From positions 1 to 41,442 of the forward strand of contig JAUCBJ010000966.1 of assembly GCA_032718475.1 (NCBI GenBank): a stretch of DNA of 41,442 bases. The letters run 5' to 3'. Origin of the DNA: Nemertoderma westbladi. Lineage: Eukaryota; Xenacoelomorpha; Nemertodermatida; Nemertodermatidae. How positions within the stretch are numbered: position 1 is the first letter of the stretch; the number at the start of each line of letters is the position of its first letter. A program made the position numbers and the translations under genes. Below are positions 19,470 to 30,639 of this stretch, piece after piece. The notes under the pieces were generated by a model. That model saw nothing but the letters and a program-made list of their open reading frames with translations. It was not told where the DNA came from and ran no database searches.

Positions 19470-21304
19470 GTCACTTTTCGCGCTAACAAATTCTACTATA
19501 CGAAATTTACTAAAATTGGATTACAAAAAAATGGATGGAATCATATTACAGTAAAACAACAATCTTATTATATTTTTTATGAAATAAGTTAATAATTATA
19601 ACAATGCAATACAAATATTTATTACATATTATGAAAAAATATGTGGTGTTTTTAACGAGTATGTCTACCCTGATAAATTCAAGAGCGATGAAATTAGACT
19701 AGAGTAGGTGGCACAGGAGTTATAAAATGGCTATTTGCACTATTTTGTTCGAAAATCGCACATTTACTGTGACAATTGAAATTGAACAAATATTTACATA
19801 ATTCTGAGAACAAGATATTTAATAATTTTTATATATTGTTCCAGAATAGAAATATTTGTTCTGTAACTATTATTTGTATTCTTCATTCAATGTAGAGCCA
19901 GTATTAATTAAATAAAAGCAGCAGTAAAAAAAAGTTTAAAAAAATGCAGTAACGACTTTCAAATAAAATTTATTGAAAATGTATTAATTGCTAATAACAT
20001 AAAAATTAATTATTAAGAAATCTACATAGAGTCTATGTATTGTAAAAAATAAATGACATGTACCCAATGTAATTAACGTACACATATTTAATGTTACATT
20101 ATGTTATTATATAAGCGCTCTGGTGAAATCCTATTGATGCTGAAAAATTATATCAATAATGTCCAAATTGCATCAATACGGCCTATATGACGTAACGTTG
20201 AAAAGTATTCAACAACTAAGAAACAATACAATGTAATTAAGTTTCTGAGAGATGAGAAGAGTCTTTGACATAATGTAACATAAATCCGTATTTATGAAAA
20301 TGGCGTTAAAGAACCTCGTATATTTATGTAAACCTCCCTCGCTGCACTCGCCCTGCTCATAAATACAGTCGGTTCATAAAATTATGTAAATGGTTTCGAT
20401 AGAAGACTCAATATAAGATATGTGATTAAACGTCTGTTAATTACAGCCACAGTCTGTCCAGTAAACCACCAAGATATCATCAGGCCCAAAATCCGTCCGA
20501 TCCTTTTCCCTGCAAAATAGTAGCAATAAAAACGAATTATTATAGTTGAGTTATACGTTGAACTCTGTGACTCTGTCAGACACTCTCTCTGAGGGGTTAG
20601 TCAGATTGAGAGAGTTATTGCGGGCGGATAAAGTTACTTTGGTCTCGTCTACAACACGTCTCAAATCTCACACACTTCCTTGTAGCGCTGCATGTGCAGC
20701 TCGTTGCTGCTGCGGCCTTGAAGCTTACGGCATCAATCTTCAGCATATTTTATCAAGGCGGAAGGCCGAAGAAAAATGCTATTTCAAGGAAATGCGGATT
20801 AGAAAGAATAGAAGTAGTAACTATACAAAACAAAGTTACAAAATATTCATTAATTGTATATGTTACGATGACCTTGATACAACAGAATAAACTCCTAGAT
20901 CGTTGATTGGATAAATGGATTTTCATCCGCATTTTAGAAAGTTAGGAAGATTGATTGCATGATTACTTTTTTCTGTCCGCCAATGCGGAAATTAAAGCCT
21001 TTGATGTCCGTACTTTTGCAAAAATTGCAAAAATGCAAAATTTTTTGCAAAAATGGGGATATGTTACATATAATCTTAAAAGAAACAATATTCAATCCAC
21101 CATAACCTTTCAAACGATTTTACTATTATTGCTTTTGCCGACCCAATATGCACAAAATTCGAGGTAATTTCAGCTAAGAAATTATATACTTCGTATTTCA
21201 ACTAACATTGAATATGGGGTATGTAGGAATTGTTAGTTTCTTGAGCTATCCATAACTTACGTCACTTCTGAAACAAGGCCAATTAAATTTTAGTTACTGT
21301 ATAT
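19470..21304. other. AT-rich intergenic DNA, no supported gene
   Basis: No recognisable coding sequence. A block at about 20250-20390 (GACATAATGTAACAT, CCTCCCTCGCTGCACTCGCC, TTATGTAAAC) is related to the repeat at 33440-33925. A GC-richer patch at 20540-20780 has no identifiable protein on either strand. Confidence 0.45.
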
Positions 21305-21307
21305 CTA

Positions 21308-21552
21308 AAATCGGTATGCTGCATTGATAATGCATTAGAAAATCAACAATATTTCGCAATATCTATCATTAACCAAATTGCTCAACCACAACTACCTCGA
21401 CTTTCGCGAGATTATCCGCACCTTCAGGGCCTGTGTCCTTTATTAGAACGTCTCAAGAAAGACACGGGCTGTCCATCATGCTTATTTTCTCCATGAGGCG
21501 CCACGCCATAGCTCAAGATCGCGAACTGTCTGGTCCTCACGACAACAAAGAA
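21308..21552 (-). mobile_element. Diverged 3' fragment of the RTE-type LINE
   Basis: In reverse complement it aligns with the LINE 3' end at 27800-28045. Shared landmarks are CGGTATGCTGCATTG, the TCTCAAGAAAG block, GGGCTGTCCATCATGC and CTGGTCCTCACG, all with substitutions. It is older than the copies at 14328 and 16127. Confidence 0.78.
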
Positions 21553-21920
21553 AGTTTTATCTTTTAAGTTAAGCCTGTTTGTTCCAAGGTACTATAATAT
21601 CACGGGAGACCTACAGATACTAACTTTATGTTACAATAACGACTTTTTCTAACCTTTATAGTTTTTGCACGACGTGAGTGACTCAGTGATGGCTGTATGG
21701 ATGGGATTCTCACGTCTGGGATCATTCCAGAATCGGGGTTGCCATGGCTACATTGTTTACTTCGAACCTCCTCAAGTTGCCTGTAACATATGTAATTTAT
21801 TGAATGGGATAGTAAACCCTATGTAATTTATTTAAACTTTAGTGAACCACTGCCAATTATGAGGCTACCGGTTGTATTACAGTATGCAGGCAAAGGCCAC
21901 TGATCGAACCCATTGCTCAA
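21553..21920. other. Unique DNA, no gene seen
   Basis: No coding or RNA feature was recognised. Confidence 0.45.
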
Positions 21921-21923
21921 TTT

Positions 21924-22144
21924 ACCGGACCCATTGACCGGACCCATTGACCGGACCCAGTGACCGGACCCATTGACAGGTCCCATTGACCGGACCCATT
22001 GACCGGACCCATTAACCGGACACATTGACCGGACCCATTGACCGGACCAATTGACCGGACCCATTGACCGGACCCTTTGACCGGACCCATTGACCGGACC
22101 CATTGACCGGACCCATTGACCGGACCCATTGACAGGACCCATTG
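21924..22144. repeat. 13-bp minisatellite, about 17 units
   Basis: Units of GACCGGACCCATT, with a few substitutions (CAGTG, CAGGT, CTTTG). All six frames can look open because 39 bases give a 13-codon period. The same motif occurs inverted (GGTCAATGGGTCC) at about 22516-22540 and 22617-22664. Confidence 0.93.
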
Positions 22145-22164
22145 CCATTTAAAGGATCAGGTTA

Positions 22165-22442
22165 GTAAAGGAGGAACTCCCAGGCGAGTTGCGTGGAGGG
22201 CTTTCATTGCCTTCATTCAAGAAAAAACTAACAAAATTTTACTTTAAGCTGGAATACCAAAACTGCCCTGTTCAGTTTATACTGTATGACATTAATTTAA
22301 ACATTTTTATTTCATATGCATTGTTTTTTAAAAACTCATATTTTAATGTAATGATCCCTAATTGATTAATTTGGCGTTAGCGCCTAGATCATCATGTATA
22401 GTGCGCTTTATAAATACAATTATTATTATTATTATTATTAAG
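22165..22442 (+). mobile_element. 3' end of an L2/CR1-type LINE
   Basis: Translation gives LPGELRGGLSLPSFKKKL followed by a Phe-rich end. This matches the C-terminal signature of L2/CR1-type RT proteins (L-P-x-E-L-R ... S-L-x-x-F-K-K-x-L). A short 3' UTR ends in AGTGCGCTTTATAAATACAA and (TTA)n, the L2-type tail. It is severely 5' truncated. Confidence 0.8.
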
Positions 22443-22515
22443 GAGCAGGTTACAGAGGCGTGTTGGGGGAACCAAAACAATAAACGAATGTGAACACATG
22501 TTACAAGATTATGCA

Positions 22516-22664
22516 GGTTACTTAATGGGTCCGGTTACAAAGTTCGGTCAATAATACACAAGTAAAATATAAATCAAATATAAAGATATAAAGCTTTAAT
22601 ACGGTATTTAGAGGGTTTGGTCAATGGGTCCGGTCAACGGATCCTGTCAATGGGTCCGGTCAGT
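22516..22664. repeat. Inverted copies of the 13-bp minisatellite motif
   Basis: AATGGGTCCGGTTACAAAG and, after about 85 bp, GGTCAATGGGTCCGGTCAAC with one more degenerate unit. These are the reverse complement of the array at 21924-22144, lying on the other side of the L2 fragment. Confidence 0.75.
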
Positions 22665-22739
22665 AGCCAATTCCTATTATGTATGCTGTACTATCTATCG
22701 ACATGTACATTACACCAGTCGCACCTCGCACCGCAATAA

Positions 22740-22965
22740 TTCCTCGTCCTTATTGTGATTTGTTGATACTAATGGAAAGGTGTCGTTGCAGGGATTCAAA
22801 ATTTGTAAATAAATTCGTTGTTTATTTGATTTGTCGTTGACAAATAGCTGAGAAATGGGCGTTCAAAAAGTGCAGGTATTCGCATCCGTTACCGCGGCCA
22901 TTTATTTTATTTAATAAAATACACAATATTCTGGAACATATTATTTATTTGAAGATTATTAATTA
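22740..22965. repeat. Foldback-family fragment
   Basis: It shares an ordered series of blocks with the inverted repeat at 29440-30020 (left-arm orientation): GGATTCAAA, AGCTGAGAAATGGGCGTT, GGCCATTTATT, TTTAATAAAATACACAATA and TTCTGGAACAT. Confidence 0.65.
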
Positions 22966-23604
22966 CTTGATGTCATTTTACTAGTCGCAGCTACTCATTA
23001 AATAAATAAAAAAAATAAATAAAAAATAAATAAAATAAATAAACAGAATAGTATTTATTACAGAACAAAGTTGGCTAATTCAAGAGCAATAATCCCCATT
23101 TAGCTAGGTAAATAATGCAAATATTATTTACCGCTACGCTGGCCATTTACTTAGCGGTAAATAATGTAAATTTTAACAATAAAATGATTTATTGGTTGGT
23201 CTTCAAATTTACCCCGCCTTGGGGTGTATCTTTACTATTATATTTACTATTATATTATGTCGCATTGACCAATCGACACTCTACGATAATAATAACAATA
23301 TTACAAATTGTAAAATTAGGAAAGGGTTTACCGTTTCTTCGCAACACAGCGGAGTAGCGGTTAACTCTGCAATACACCCAATATTGGACTCGTCTGCAGT
23401 AGTATTCATTGCTACCGCAAAGTAAAAAAAAATTGTTAAGTTTTATTCGGCATTTAGGCCAGGGATTCGATTATACACAAAATCTCATGACTCATTTCTA
23501 GTTCTAGTCTACCTACCCATGGAGCTGTCTAAAAAAAAAGCAAGAGGAATATTTTAGTTTCGTTTTGAAAACATAAATTATCTTTTCCCGCTTGAGTTTT
23601 TTAA
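22966..23604. other. AT-rich DNA, simple repeats
   Basis: Contains an (AAATA)n-like tract at 22998-23042. A short inverted pair (GGTAAATAATG...ATTATTTACC) lies near 23107-23131, with a further GGTAAATAATG at 23156. No gene was recognised. Confidence 0.45.
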
Positions 23605-23629
23605 CCCCCCCCCCCCCCCCCCCCCCCCC
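23605..23629. repeat. Poly-C tract (25 C)
   Basis: 25 consecutive C in AT-rich DNA. It is one of four such runs in the window; its true length may be distorted by sequencing. Confidence 0.9.
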
Positions 23630-23790
23630 ACAGACTATAAATGAACAATTCTTACTAAAGTGAATTCGCGCGCGAATGTAAAAATGTTAGAATCACAACC
23701 ATTTCATCATTTTGAATATGCTGAATATACATTGGCAATCTAGAGTAAGTTGGTTATAAAAAAGTTTTTGTATACCTAATGATATTTTAA

Positions 23791-25362
23791 TTATCTTTTA
23801 TAAGCAGCACGTTTCCGTAAATGTAACCAACTTTTACTCAGTAAACTATGGAGACCTGTTGCTACTGTGCTTTTAAGTCCGCCTACTTCTTCTAAAGGAT
23901 TTCCAACCTTGTGCTGGACCTCAGAGTAGCTGTCGTTGATGATGGCAAGAAACACATTCATTAGGAGGAAAAACCCCATAAATGTGTAGGTGAAGAAAAA
24001 TAGCGGTCCGATTATAGGGGCTGCTTCCTCTAAGTCGTAATAGATAATGTCTCCAAGAAGGATTGTAAACAACGACATTATGGAACTAGTTAGTTTAGTA
24101 AACGCCTTAATCTGACTTCCAAACAGCAACCAGCCGGCTTGAGCATAAGCGGAAAAGACAACAAGAAACATAACCACATAACATATTAAGTCCTTGGAAC
24201 AACCAATCAATGTTTCTTTAATATGTCTGGTTGTTGTTGTAAATGTTAAATAATTAAATATTTTAATAAACGCAAAGAAAATATTCCAAGCCGTTAAATT
24301 CCTAGCGATTTCCTTCTCAGCTCCGACAGCCATAAAATCAATAAAATCCTTATCGGAATACGAAGATTTCATTATGTGATACAGTTTTGAATCAACTGAA
24401 AAATGAAAAGAAATTTGCACAACGGTGAGAAAAATAACCGTGAGATCGAAAAGATTGGAACCTTCCATAAAGTATCCAAGTTTATGTTGATATACTTCAT
24501 AAATTTCTTGTACCATATATAAACCGCAAAATATTAATAGAAATATCATAGTTGATAAAACAGCGTCATTATCCGATAAAAATTGAACTGTACGAATATT
24601 CCATGCGGGAAAGACACCTCCCACATTGGGGAACTCGGCGATAAGCTGAACAATGCAGAATATATTGTTATTTGTGTTATACAGAGTGAATTCAATAAAT
24701 AGAGCCCTGGTTCCATCCGAAATCCAATTGTCATCTTGAAGGCGTTTAATAATGTCATAGGATGCATTCTTAGACTTCTCCAATAGTTGTATGTAACCAG
24801 ATGAACTGTATGTGGATATATCACCATAATGGTATTGATTGGAATCGATGCTCTTATAATCTCCAGCGTGGACTTCTTTACCGGGTGCGTACGAGGCATA
24901 ACAGGTTTCCATGTTACCAAGAATTGAATAATTCACGTCGCACGAACGATTACCAACTTTAATCAGACGCAACCTTGGTACGCCGAGCATAATGTTTTCC
25001 AAATCTATTCCGTGATCATATGTAATCTTCTCATCGCCGTACAAACCGTCCAAAAACGGACCCAAAAGAAATCCCCACAGTTGATCCAGACGGATTAGGT
25101 TTCGAAACGATGAATCCATCTTCGGAGAGGTTCCCGCGCTCAACTCCGATTCCTCAAATTCGAACTCAACGTCCACAAAGGACGTCTCCACAGTTTCGCT
25201 ACGAATTCTCATTTTGGAGGACGTTTCGGAAAATGCAGCTATGGAAAGCGCGATCAAGAATATAACGTAAACTACAAGTTCAAAGATCTTCTTATATACT
25301 TTTTTTCGCAACACTGCGCGCTCATCAACCACAGTGTCAGTAATAATATCTGTAACTTCCAT
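23791..25362 (-). CDS. Polycystin-2-like (TRPP) cation channel, short form
   Basis: This is an intronless ORF of 523 codons from the ATG at 25362. The frame is open 16 codons further upstream but without an ATG. After a short cytoplasmic N-terminus comes TM1 (VVYVIFLIALSIAAF). The large extracellular polycystin (TOP) domain follows, with LRLIKVGNRSC, several Cys and N-glycosylation sequons. Then come five more membrane segments, including FCGLYMVQEIYEVY and SNLFDLTVIFLTVVQISF. The pore has the family filter LGDI followed by YYDLEEAAPIIGP, and S6 reads LLMNVFLAIINDSYSEV, nearly the family consensus. Only about 45 residues follow S6, so the EF-hand and coiled coil of vertebrate PKD2 are absent. 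The S4-like segment is poor in basic residues. The family is not in doubt; whether it is expressed, or an intronless retrocopy, is open. An RTE LINE begins about 160 bp upstream of the ATG. Confidence 0.93.
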   Translation of the reverse strand: MEVTDIITDTVVDERAVLRKKVYKKIFELVVYVIFLIALSIAAFSETSSKMRIRSETVETSFVDVEFEFEESELSAGTSPKMDSSFRNLIRLDQLWGFLLGPFLDGLYGDEKITYDHGIDLENIMLGVPRLRLIKVGNRSCDVNYSILGNMETCYASYAPGKEVHAGDYKSIDSNQYHYGDISTYSSSGYIQLLEKSKNASYDIIKRLQDDNWISDGTRALFIEFTLYNTNNNIFCIVQLIAEFPNVGGVFPAWNIRTVQFLSDNDAVLSTMIFLLIFCGLYMVQEIYEVYQHKLGYFMEGSNLFDLTVIFLTVVQISFHFSVDSKLYHIMKSSYSDKDFIDFMAVGAEKEIARNLTAWNIFFAFIKIFNYLTFTTTTRHIKETLIGCSKDLICYVVMFLVVFSAYAQAGWLLFGSQIKAFTKLTSSIMSLFTILLGDIIYYDLEEAAPIIGPLFFFTYTFMGFFLLMNVFLAIINDSYSEVQHKVGNPLEEVGGLKSTVATGLHSLLSKSWLHLRKRAAYKR

Positions 25363-25492
25363 TATTAATAACTCAGAGATAATTTTTACTATTACGTCCC
25401 GGTTACCCACTTTCTGACCCTTTAAATATGTCTATTATCATAGAAAATCGCCCATATATTTTGATATGTTTTTAGCATGTGATGAAGAGATT

Positions 25493-28094
25493 GTGTTTAA
25501 TTATATAGTTTGAATTTTTTTTAATTGTTTTTAATTTCCTGGGAGACTTTAATGCAAGTCTGCATCAATCACCTACATCTCCCTGGGTCTATAGCAATAG
25601 TGTTAACCGAAATTCCGTCCATCTTCAGGATTTTATCTCTGGAAATGGATTGTTCTCGGCTGTAACCCAGTTCAAGAAGCGAACTGGAAAGCTATGGACT
25701 CATAGTGGACCCAGTGGTCACAAGTCCCAGATTGACCATATCCTGATTCGTAGGAAATACAGGAGCTCTATACAAGACTGTAATGCATCTACACTACGAC
25801 CCTTCTCCAGTGATCACCGCCTTATTGTGGCCAAGGTAAGACTTAGTCTGCGTGCTAGCAGAACAACGAAATCTGCCTTGCCGCGGCATGACTGGTCCTC
25901 TCTGTTGCAACAGCCAAGTGTGAGATCCAGCTTCACACTACAGCTGAGCAACAGGTATGAGGTTCTTGCCTCTGAGGCGGCAGATCACTGTGAGGGCTAT
26001 ACTGCCTTCACAGAGGCAGTTAAGTTAACAGCTGCGGAAACAGTTCCTGTATACCCTCGAAACAGGAAACGGGCCCCCTGGACTGACAACAAAATTCAGA
26101 AGTGCCGAAATGACCTCTACAAGGCGCAGAAAGAGTCCCGCCTCAAACAGACTACAGCGGCCAAGAATGCAGTTAAGGCTGCATCTAGGTCCCTGAACAG
26201 GCAGTACTCTGTTAATTTACAGGAGCTAATAAACCAACAGGTTGATGCCATCAATGATGCTGACGACAGCAGGCAATCATCCCAGGTATGGAGATCGATT
26301 AACCTGCTTGCTGGTCGAAAAAGCCAACCAACCACCAAGGTTAAGGCTGAATCACCAGCCGATCGCCTCAATGGTTGGAAGGCCCACTTTGAAAAGCTCC
26401 TCAATAATGACAGGGTATTGCCTGATAACTTTATAGAAGTAAAAGTGTCTGAGTCTGTACTCCCAGATATTCCCATTGGCGATATCTCCTTTGCAGAAGT
26501 GAAGGCTGCTGCAAAGAGCATTAAGACCAATCGTGCCAGTGGAGTAGATGGTGTTCCCCCTGAGGTCTTTAAAATACCTGAGTGTTTAAAGCTCATCTAT
26601 CCCATCATAGTAGACATGTACCGAACAACAAGAGTCCCACAAGAAATGAAAACAAATAAGTTGGTGCCAGTTCCCAAGAAGGGCAACCTAACACTCTATG
26701 GTTCTTTTCGGGGAATCTCATTGATCTCGATTGCTGCAAAGCTATACAATATAATTATATTAAATCGCATCAGGGATCCCATTGAGAGACTGCTCCGTGG
26801 AAATCAGAATGGGTTACGTAAAGGTCGTGGGACCATGGAGCCCATTTTGGCACTTAGAAGGATAATTGAAAAGTTATCAAAAAAGTAAGACAGGCATCTG
26901 GCTGTTATCTTTGTTGACTTCTTCAAGGCCTTTGATTCAGTCTCTCGCTCACGTATGTTCAGCATACTTTCATTATATGGGATTCCTGATGAAATTATTG
27001 CAGCAATCAGATCAGTATACGATGGTTCGACAACATTTATATCTACTGTTGACGGTGACACAGAACCATTTGAAGTGTTATGGGGCGTCCTCCAGGGAGA
27101 CACACTTGCACCATTCTTGTTCATAATTGTTGTTGACTATGTTCTACGCATGTCCTTAGATCATCATAGTGATGATGGGGTGATGATAACTCCACCTACT
27201 GGCTCCAGAAGTCGAGGAAATCCTGCCAAGTACCTAACTGATTTTGCTGATGACTTAGAAGTACTCTCAGGGAGCCCAACGGCTCCTCAGCTCATTAGAA
27301 CATGCTGCTTCTAGTGTTGGTCTTTTTATTAACTCCAGAAAGACCAAAATGTTGACAGTTAACTTTGAAAGTCCTCACCAATTCTCTGATCGGAAGAGCA
27401 TAAGCTCAAAAGATGGTATGCTTGAGCATGTGGATGACTTCTGTTACCTGGGATCATGGATCCGGAAGTCAGGTGAGGACCTGCGAATACGTAAGGGAAA
27501 GGCATGGGCAGCCTTGAATAGGCTTTCCAGGATTTGGAAGTCACCGAGAATTAATCGGAAACTTAAGGTCCGATTATTTAGAGCATCAGTAGTTCCAGTA
27601 CTCCTCTATGGGAGTCCTTGCTGGGCTCTAACTGCTGAGGACACCAAATCTCTGGATGGCACATTCACAAGAATGCTACGCCGGGTTCATTGTGTCAAGT
27701 ACAATGCACAGCACACATCTCCAACCAGACACTATATAACATTGGAGGTGTCTCATTGGTTCCCCCAAGCTTGACACTAGAACAAAATCGCCTCCGCTTT
27801 GCAGGACATTGCGTGCGCCGTGAGGACCAGCCAGTGCGTAATCTTGTACTTTGGCAGCCTCATGGAGTGAATAAGCATGGTGGACAGCCCATGACTTTCT
27901 TGAGACGCATCTTAAAGGACACTGGCCTTGAAGATGCGGATGATCTAGCAAATGTCATGGGTGATAGGGAGTTGTGGCGGTGCAATTTTGTCGATAAGCC
28001 GGCACAGAATTCTTAAAAATGCAGCTGCAATGCAGCATGCCGATCCTAGTAGTAGTAGTAGTGTTTAATTAGATAGTTTGAATTTTTTTTAATT
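25493..28094 (+). mobile_element. RTE-type LINE with 34-bp target duplication, 5' truncated
   Basis: The element body is about 25527-28060. It is flanked by a 34-bp direct repeat, 25493-25526 and 28061-28094, starting GTGTTTAATTA and ending TTTTTTTTAATT, with one mismatch. The 5' end falls inside the endonuclease; the 3' end has a short UTR and a (TAG)n tail, typical of the RTE clade. Three further copies (14328, 16127 and 21308, all minus) lie in the window. Confidence 0.9.
25536..28016 (+). pseudogene. RTE LINE endonuclease-reverse transcriptase, broken
   Basis: The AP-type endonuclease C-terminus is present: GDFNA, QIDHIL and SSDHRLIVAKVRLSL. The RT follows with SGVDGVPPEVFK, FRGISLISIAAKLYN, QNGLRKGRGT, VDFFKAFDSVSRSRMF, LQGDTLAPFLF and FADDLEVLS, then the RTE-like thumb and C-terminal part (LYGSPCWALTAED, RLRFAGHCVRRED). 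Three lesions break it: an in-frame TAA at 26886-26888, a one-base gain near 27297-27300 just after FADD, and a 5-bp tandem duplication (GCACA) near 27707. The last two were judged against the expected frame and against the deleted copy at 16127. It cannot make a full-length enzyme. The RTE assignment rests on motifs and the tail, not on a tree. Confidence 0.88.
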
Positions 28095-28149
28095 ATTTCA
28101 AAACTAGACGACCAATTACACACAGCGCTGAAACCTTAAGGTATATAGA

Positions 28150-28199
28150 ATATGTTTCTCTATAATATAGAGAAACATATACCCCCCCCCCCCCCCCCC
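28150..28199. repeat. 14-bp-arm hairpin followed by poly-C (18 C)
   Basis: ATATGTTTCTCTAT (28150-28163) is the exact reverse complement of ATAGAGAAACATAT (28167-28180), with a 3-base loop. Eighteen C begin at 28182. Confidence 0.9.
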
Positions 28200-29439
28200 T
28201 TCAAAATTTTTATACTTGCTGGCTTTTGCCATTACTTTTTTTTTGGAAATGTTCTAGAACATGTTAGCTAATTTTAAAAAATAAAATAAATTTCTAGAAC
28301 AATAAATTTATGTTCTTGAATTTTTTTTTTAAATAATACAAAATTTATGTACTATTTTTCTTATTAATAAATGTGTTAGAACATCTTAGCTATACATAAC
28401 TAGAATAAAATGTTCTAGAAATAATAGTCTTTATTTTAGAACATTTAAATATATATACATCATGACCTGTTTAGTTTAGTTTAGTTTAGTTTAGTTTAAT
28501 TACGCCAGTATCAATAAATTATGTCTCACAAGTCAAACATACAAACACAAATGACAGAAATAAAGATAATCCATGATTAGGACAAATTTACAGTAAAATT
28601 AAATTTCAATATGAAGTTAATTTACGTACGTACTGTAATGTAATATATACACGTTCTGTTATACAGTCTGCATTGCACCAAGAAAAATACTTATACATAT
28701 TCAGATATTATGAACAATTGGTTTTTCGCAATGGCTGGCAAGTTACGCAGTTGCGTTTTAGGGCGGGAATAAAATATAAATAAAAAATAGATTAATTAAT
28801 TAAAGATACAATTCGATAAAATATAAATAAAAAAAATAGATTAATTAATTAAAGATAAAATTCGATAATAAAAAATAAATATTAAGTCAAGACAAGAAAT
28901 ATATTCCTCGAACCAGCCACATATGTAATGTAATCATTAGATTTACAGTATATTTCTAAATTCATTGCAATATTCGAAGATTCTGCCAAGTTACGCAATT
29001 ATTGCATTTAAAAGCCGGGAAAACAAAATTAAAAGAAAAACTTATGTAATAATGCTTTAATTATATTTATAAGTCCGAGTTCGCTCGACCTAGTAGTAGT
29101 ATAAAAATCATAGATGTATAAAAATTGCAGGTGTGGAAATAAAATATATGAATAAAATTCGAGAAAAATTAAGATATACTATAGGTAGGCCTATGTATGT
29201 ATCAAGGGTTAAAAGTTTGATGGAAATAAAATGAAATAATTACATAAAAGAAGTATCTGTCAACTGAAAATAAAAATGTATCCTAGCGTCATTTTCTGAT
29301 GACACGGAACCCCCACCCCCCCCCCCCCCCCCATCTTTTCTACAAATCCTTATCATATTACCTGAAATTTTAAACACAACTAGTTCAACTCACCGTGGTT
29401 GTTACTATGAAGCCGGAATTTTCGCTTTCGCCTTTAAAT
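28200..29439. other. AT-rich repeat-laden DNA
   Basis: No gene was seen. It contains several TTCTAGAAC-type palindromes, a (TTTAG)n tract of about six units at 28470-28498, a tandem duplication of about 50 bp (28769-28867, TAGATTAATTAATTAAAGAT in each unit) and a 17-C run at 29316-29332. Confidence 0.6.
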
Positions 29440-30020
29440 TTGTTTTATAAGCGTTTTAAAAAAGTGTCTTTTGCTAAATCGCACACGTCCTATCGTCGCC
29501 ACTCGTCACATTAGTCGTAATTTTTTCATATCATTAAAAAGCTTGCGTTGCAAGGATTCAATATATTTAACAATGTCTAATTTTCATTGAAAAACCGCCG
29601 AGATATAGGCGTTCAAAGATTACAAGAATTATTGTTCACTGAAGGCCATTTATTCTAGTTAATAAATAAACAAAATTATAGAACGTGAATTTATTTTATG
29701 AGTTGGTGGGCAACAACGGTATGCCTTTAAAAAATATCTGTTGCCTAGCTATTCATACATAAACAAAATGTTCCAGAACATTGTGTATTTATTAAATAGA
29801 ATAATTTATTGGCCTTCAGCGAACGATACTTCTTGCAATCTTTTAACGCCTATTTCTCAGCTGTTTCTAAACGAAACTTAGACAATGTTACCGGTACATA
29901 TTTGGAATCCTTGTAACGCAAGCTTTCCATTTATATATACAAACCAAAGCTAATGTGAAGAATGGCGACGATAGCGGGTATGCAATTTCACATAAGACAC
30001 TTTTTAAAACGCTTTAAAAT
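29440..30020. repeat. Large imperfect inverted repeat (foldback element)
   Basis: The left arm, about 29450-29690, is the diverged reverse complement of the right arm, about 29762-30015, with about 70 bp between. Paired landmarks are AAGCGTTTTAAAAAAGTGTC with GACACTTTTTAAAACGCTT, CTATCGTCGCCA with TGGCGACGATAG, AAGCTTGCGTT with AACGCAAGCTT, and GAAGGCCA with TGGCCTTC. Fragments of the same family lie at 17805-17995 and 22740-22965. No ORF is present. Confidence 0.85.
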
Positions 30021-30384
30021 ATTTTTTTGTTCTAGAACAGTTAAAAAAATAGCTATTTTTCAAAATTTTTAATATCATTTTTTTCTTTACTAAGAGATGT
30101 TTTACATCAAACAGTTACGTTTTGGTCATTGTTACAAAGCAACATTGTAAAGTTCTAGAACATAATATAATTACTATACACTGTTCTTGAACATAAATAA
30201 AAAAATATATAATGTTCTAGAACACATAGCTAGTCATTTTTTAAATTTAAAATGGCTAGTAATTTAATATGAAACTACATTTTCATAACATAAATCATTG
30301 TTACAATGCAAAAAATGGAAACTGATATAATATCATCAATATTTTTGTTCATTACGGTATATGCATCAGTTTAAACCTGTAATA

Positions 30385-30510
30385 TCAATTTTTTCACATT
30401 TTTTTATAATTACAAAAAATACTAGCTAGTAAAAAAACACTAGCTACCATAAAAAACATATCTACTAATGTTCTAGAACACAAAAAATTACAGTATTTTT
30501 AGAAATTAAA
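30385..30510. repeat. Fragment of the 18827-19461 MITE family
   Basis: CACATTTTTTTATAATTA, AAAATACTAGCTAGTAAAAA, ACACTAGCTACCAT and CTACTAATGTTCTAGAACAC follow in the same order as at 19290-19375. Confidence 0.75.
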
Positions 30511-30639
30511 AGAAAAAGTTTATATATAATAAAACACGAAGTGGGGCCTTCGCGCAGCACGTGACTTAAATTTAATTTAAGTACTAATTCGAAAGTATTA
30601 CTGTATTAGCAAATTTTAAGCAGATTTCGCCTAATCACT

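Noticed and set aside
20546-20890. 114-codon plus-strand ORF
   Set aside because: No recognisable motif, no splice or conservation clue; composition changes along its length.
21828-22148. ORFs through the 13-bp array
   Set aside because: They are a by-product of the repeat (13 codons per 39 bp), with no flanking coding sequence.
28470-28500. Telomere-like (TTTAG)n
   Set aside because: About six units of a pentamer inside AT-rich DNA; it is not the metazoan TTAGGG or a known telomere repeat.
29080-29105. CCTAGTAGTAGTAT as another RTE tail
   Set aside because: No RTE 3' coding or UTR sequence precedes it; the match is limited to a short trinucleotide run.
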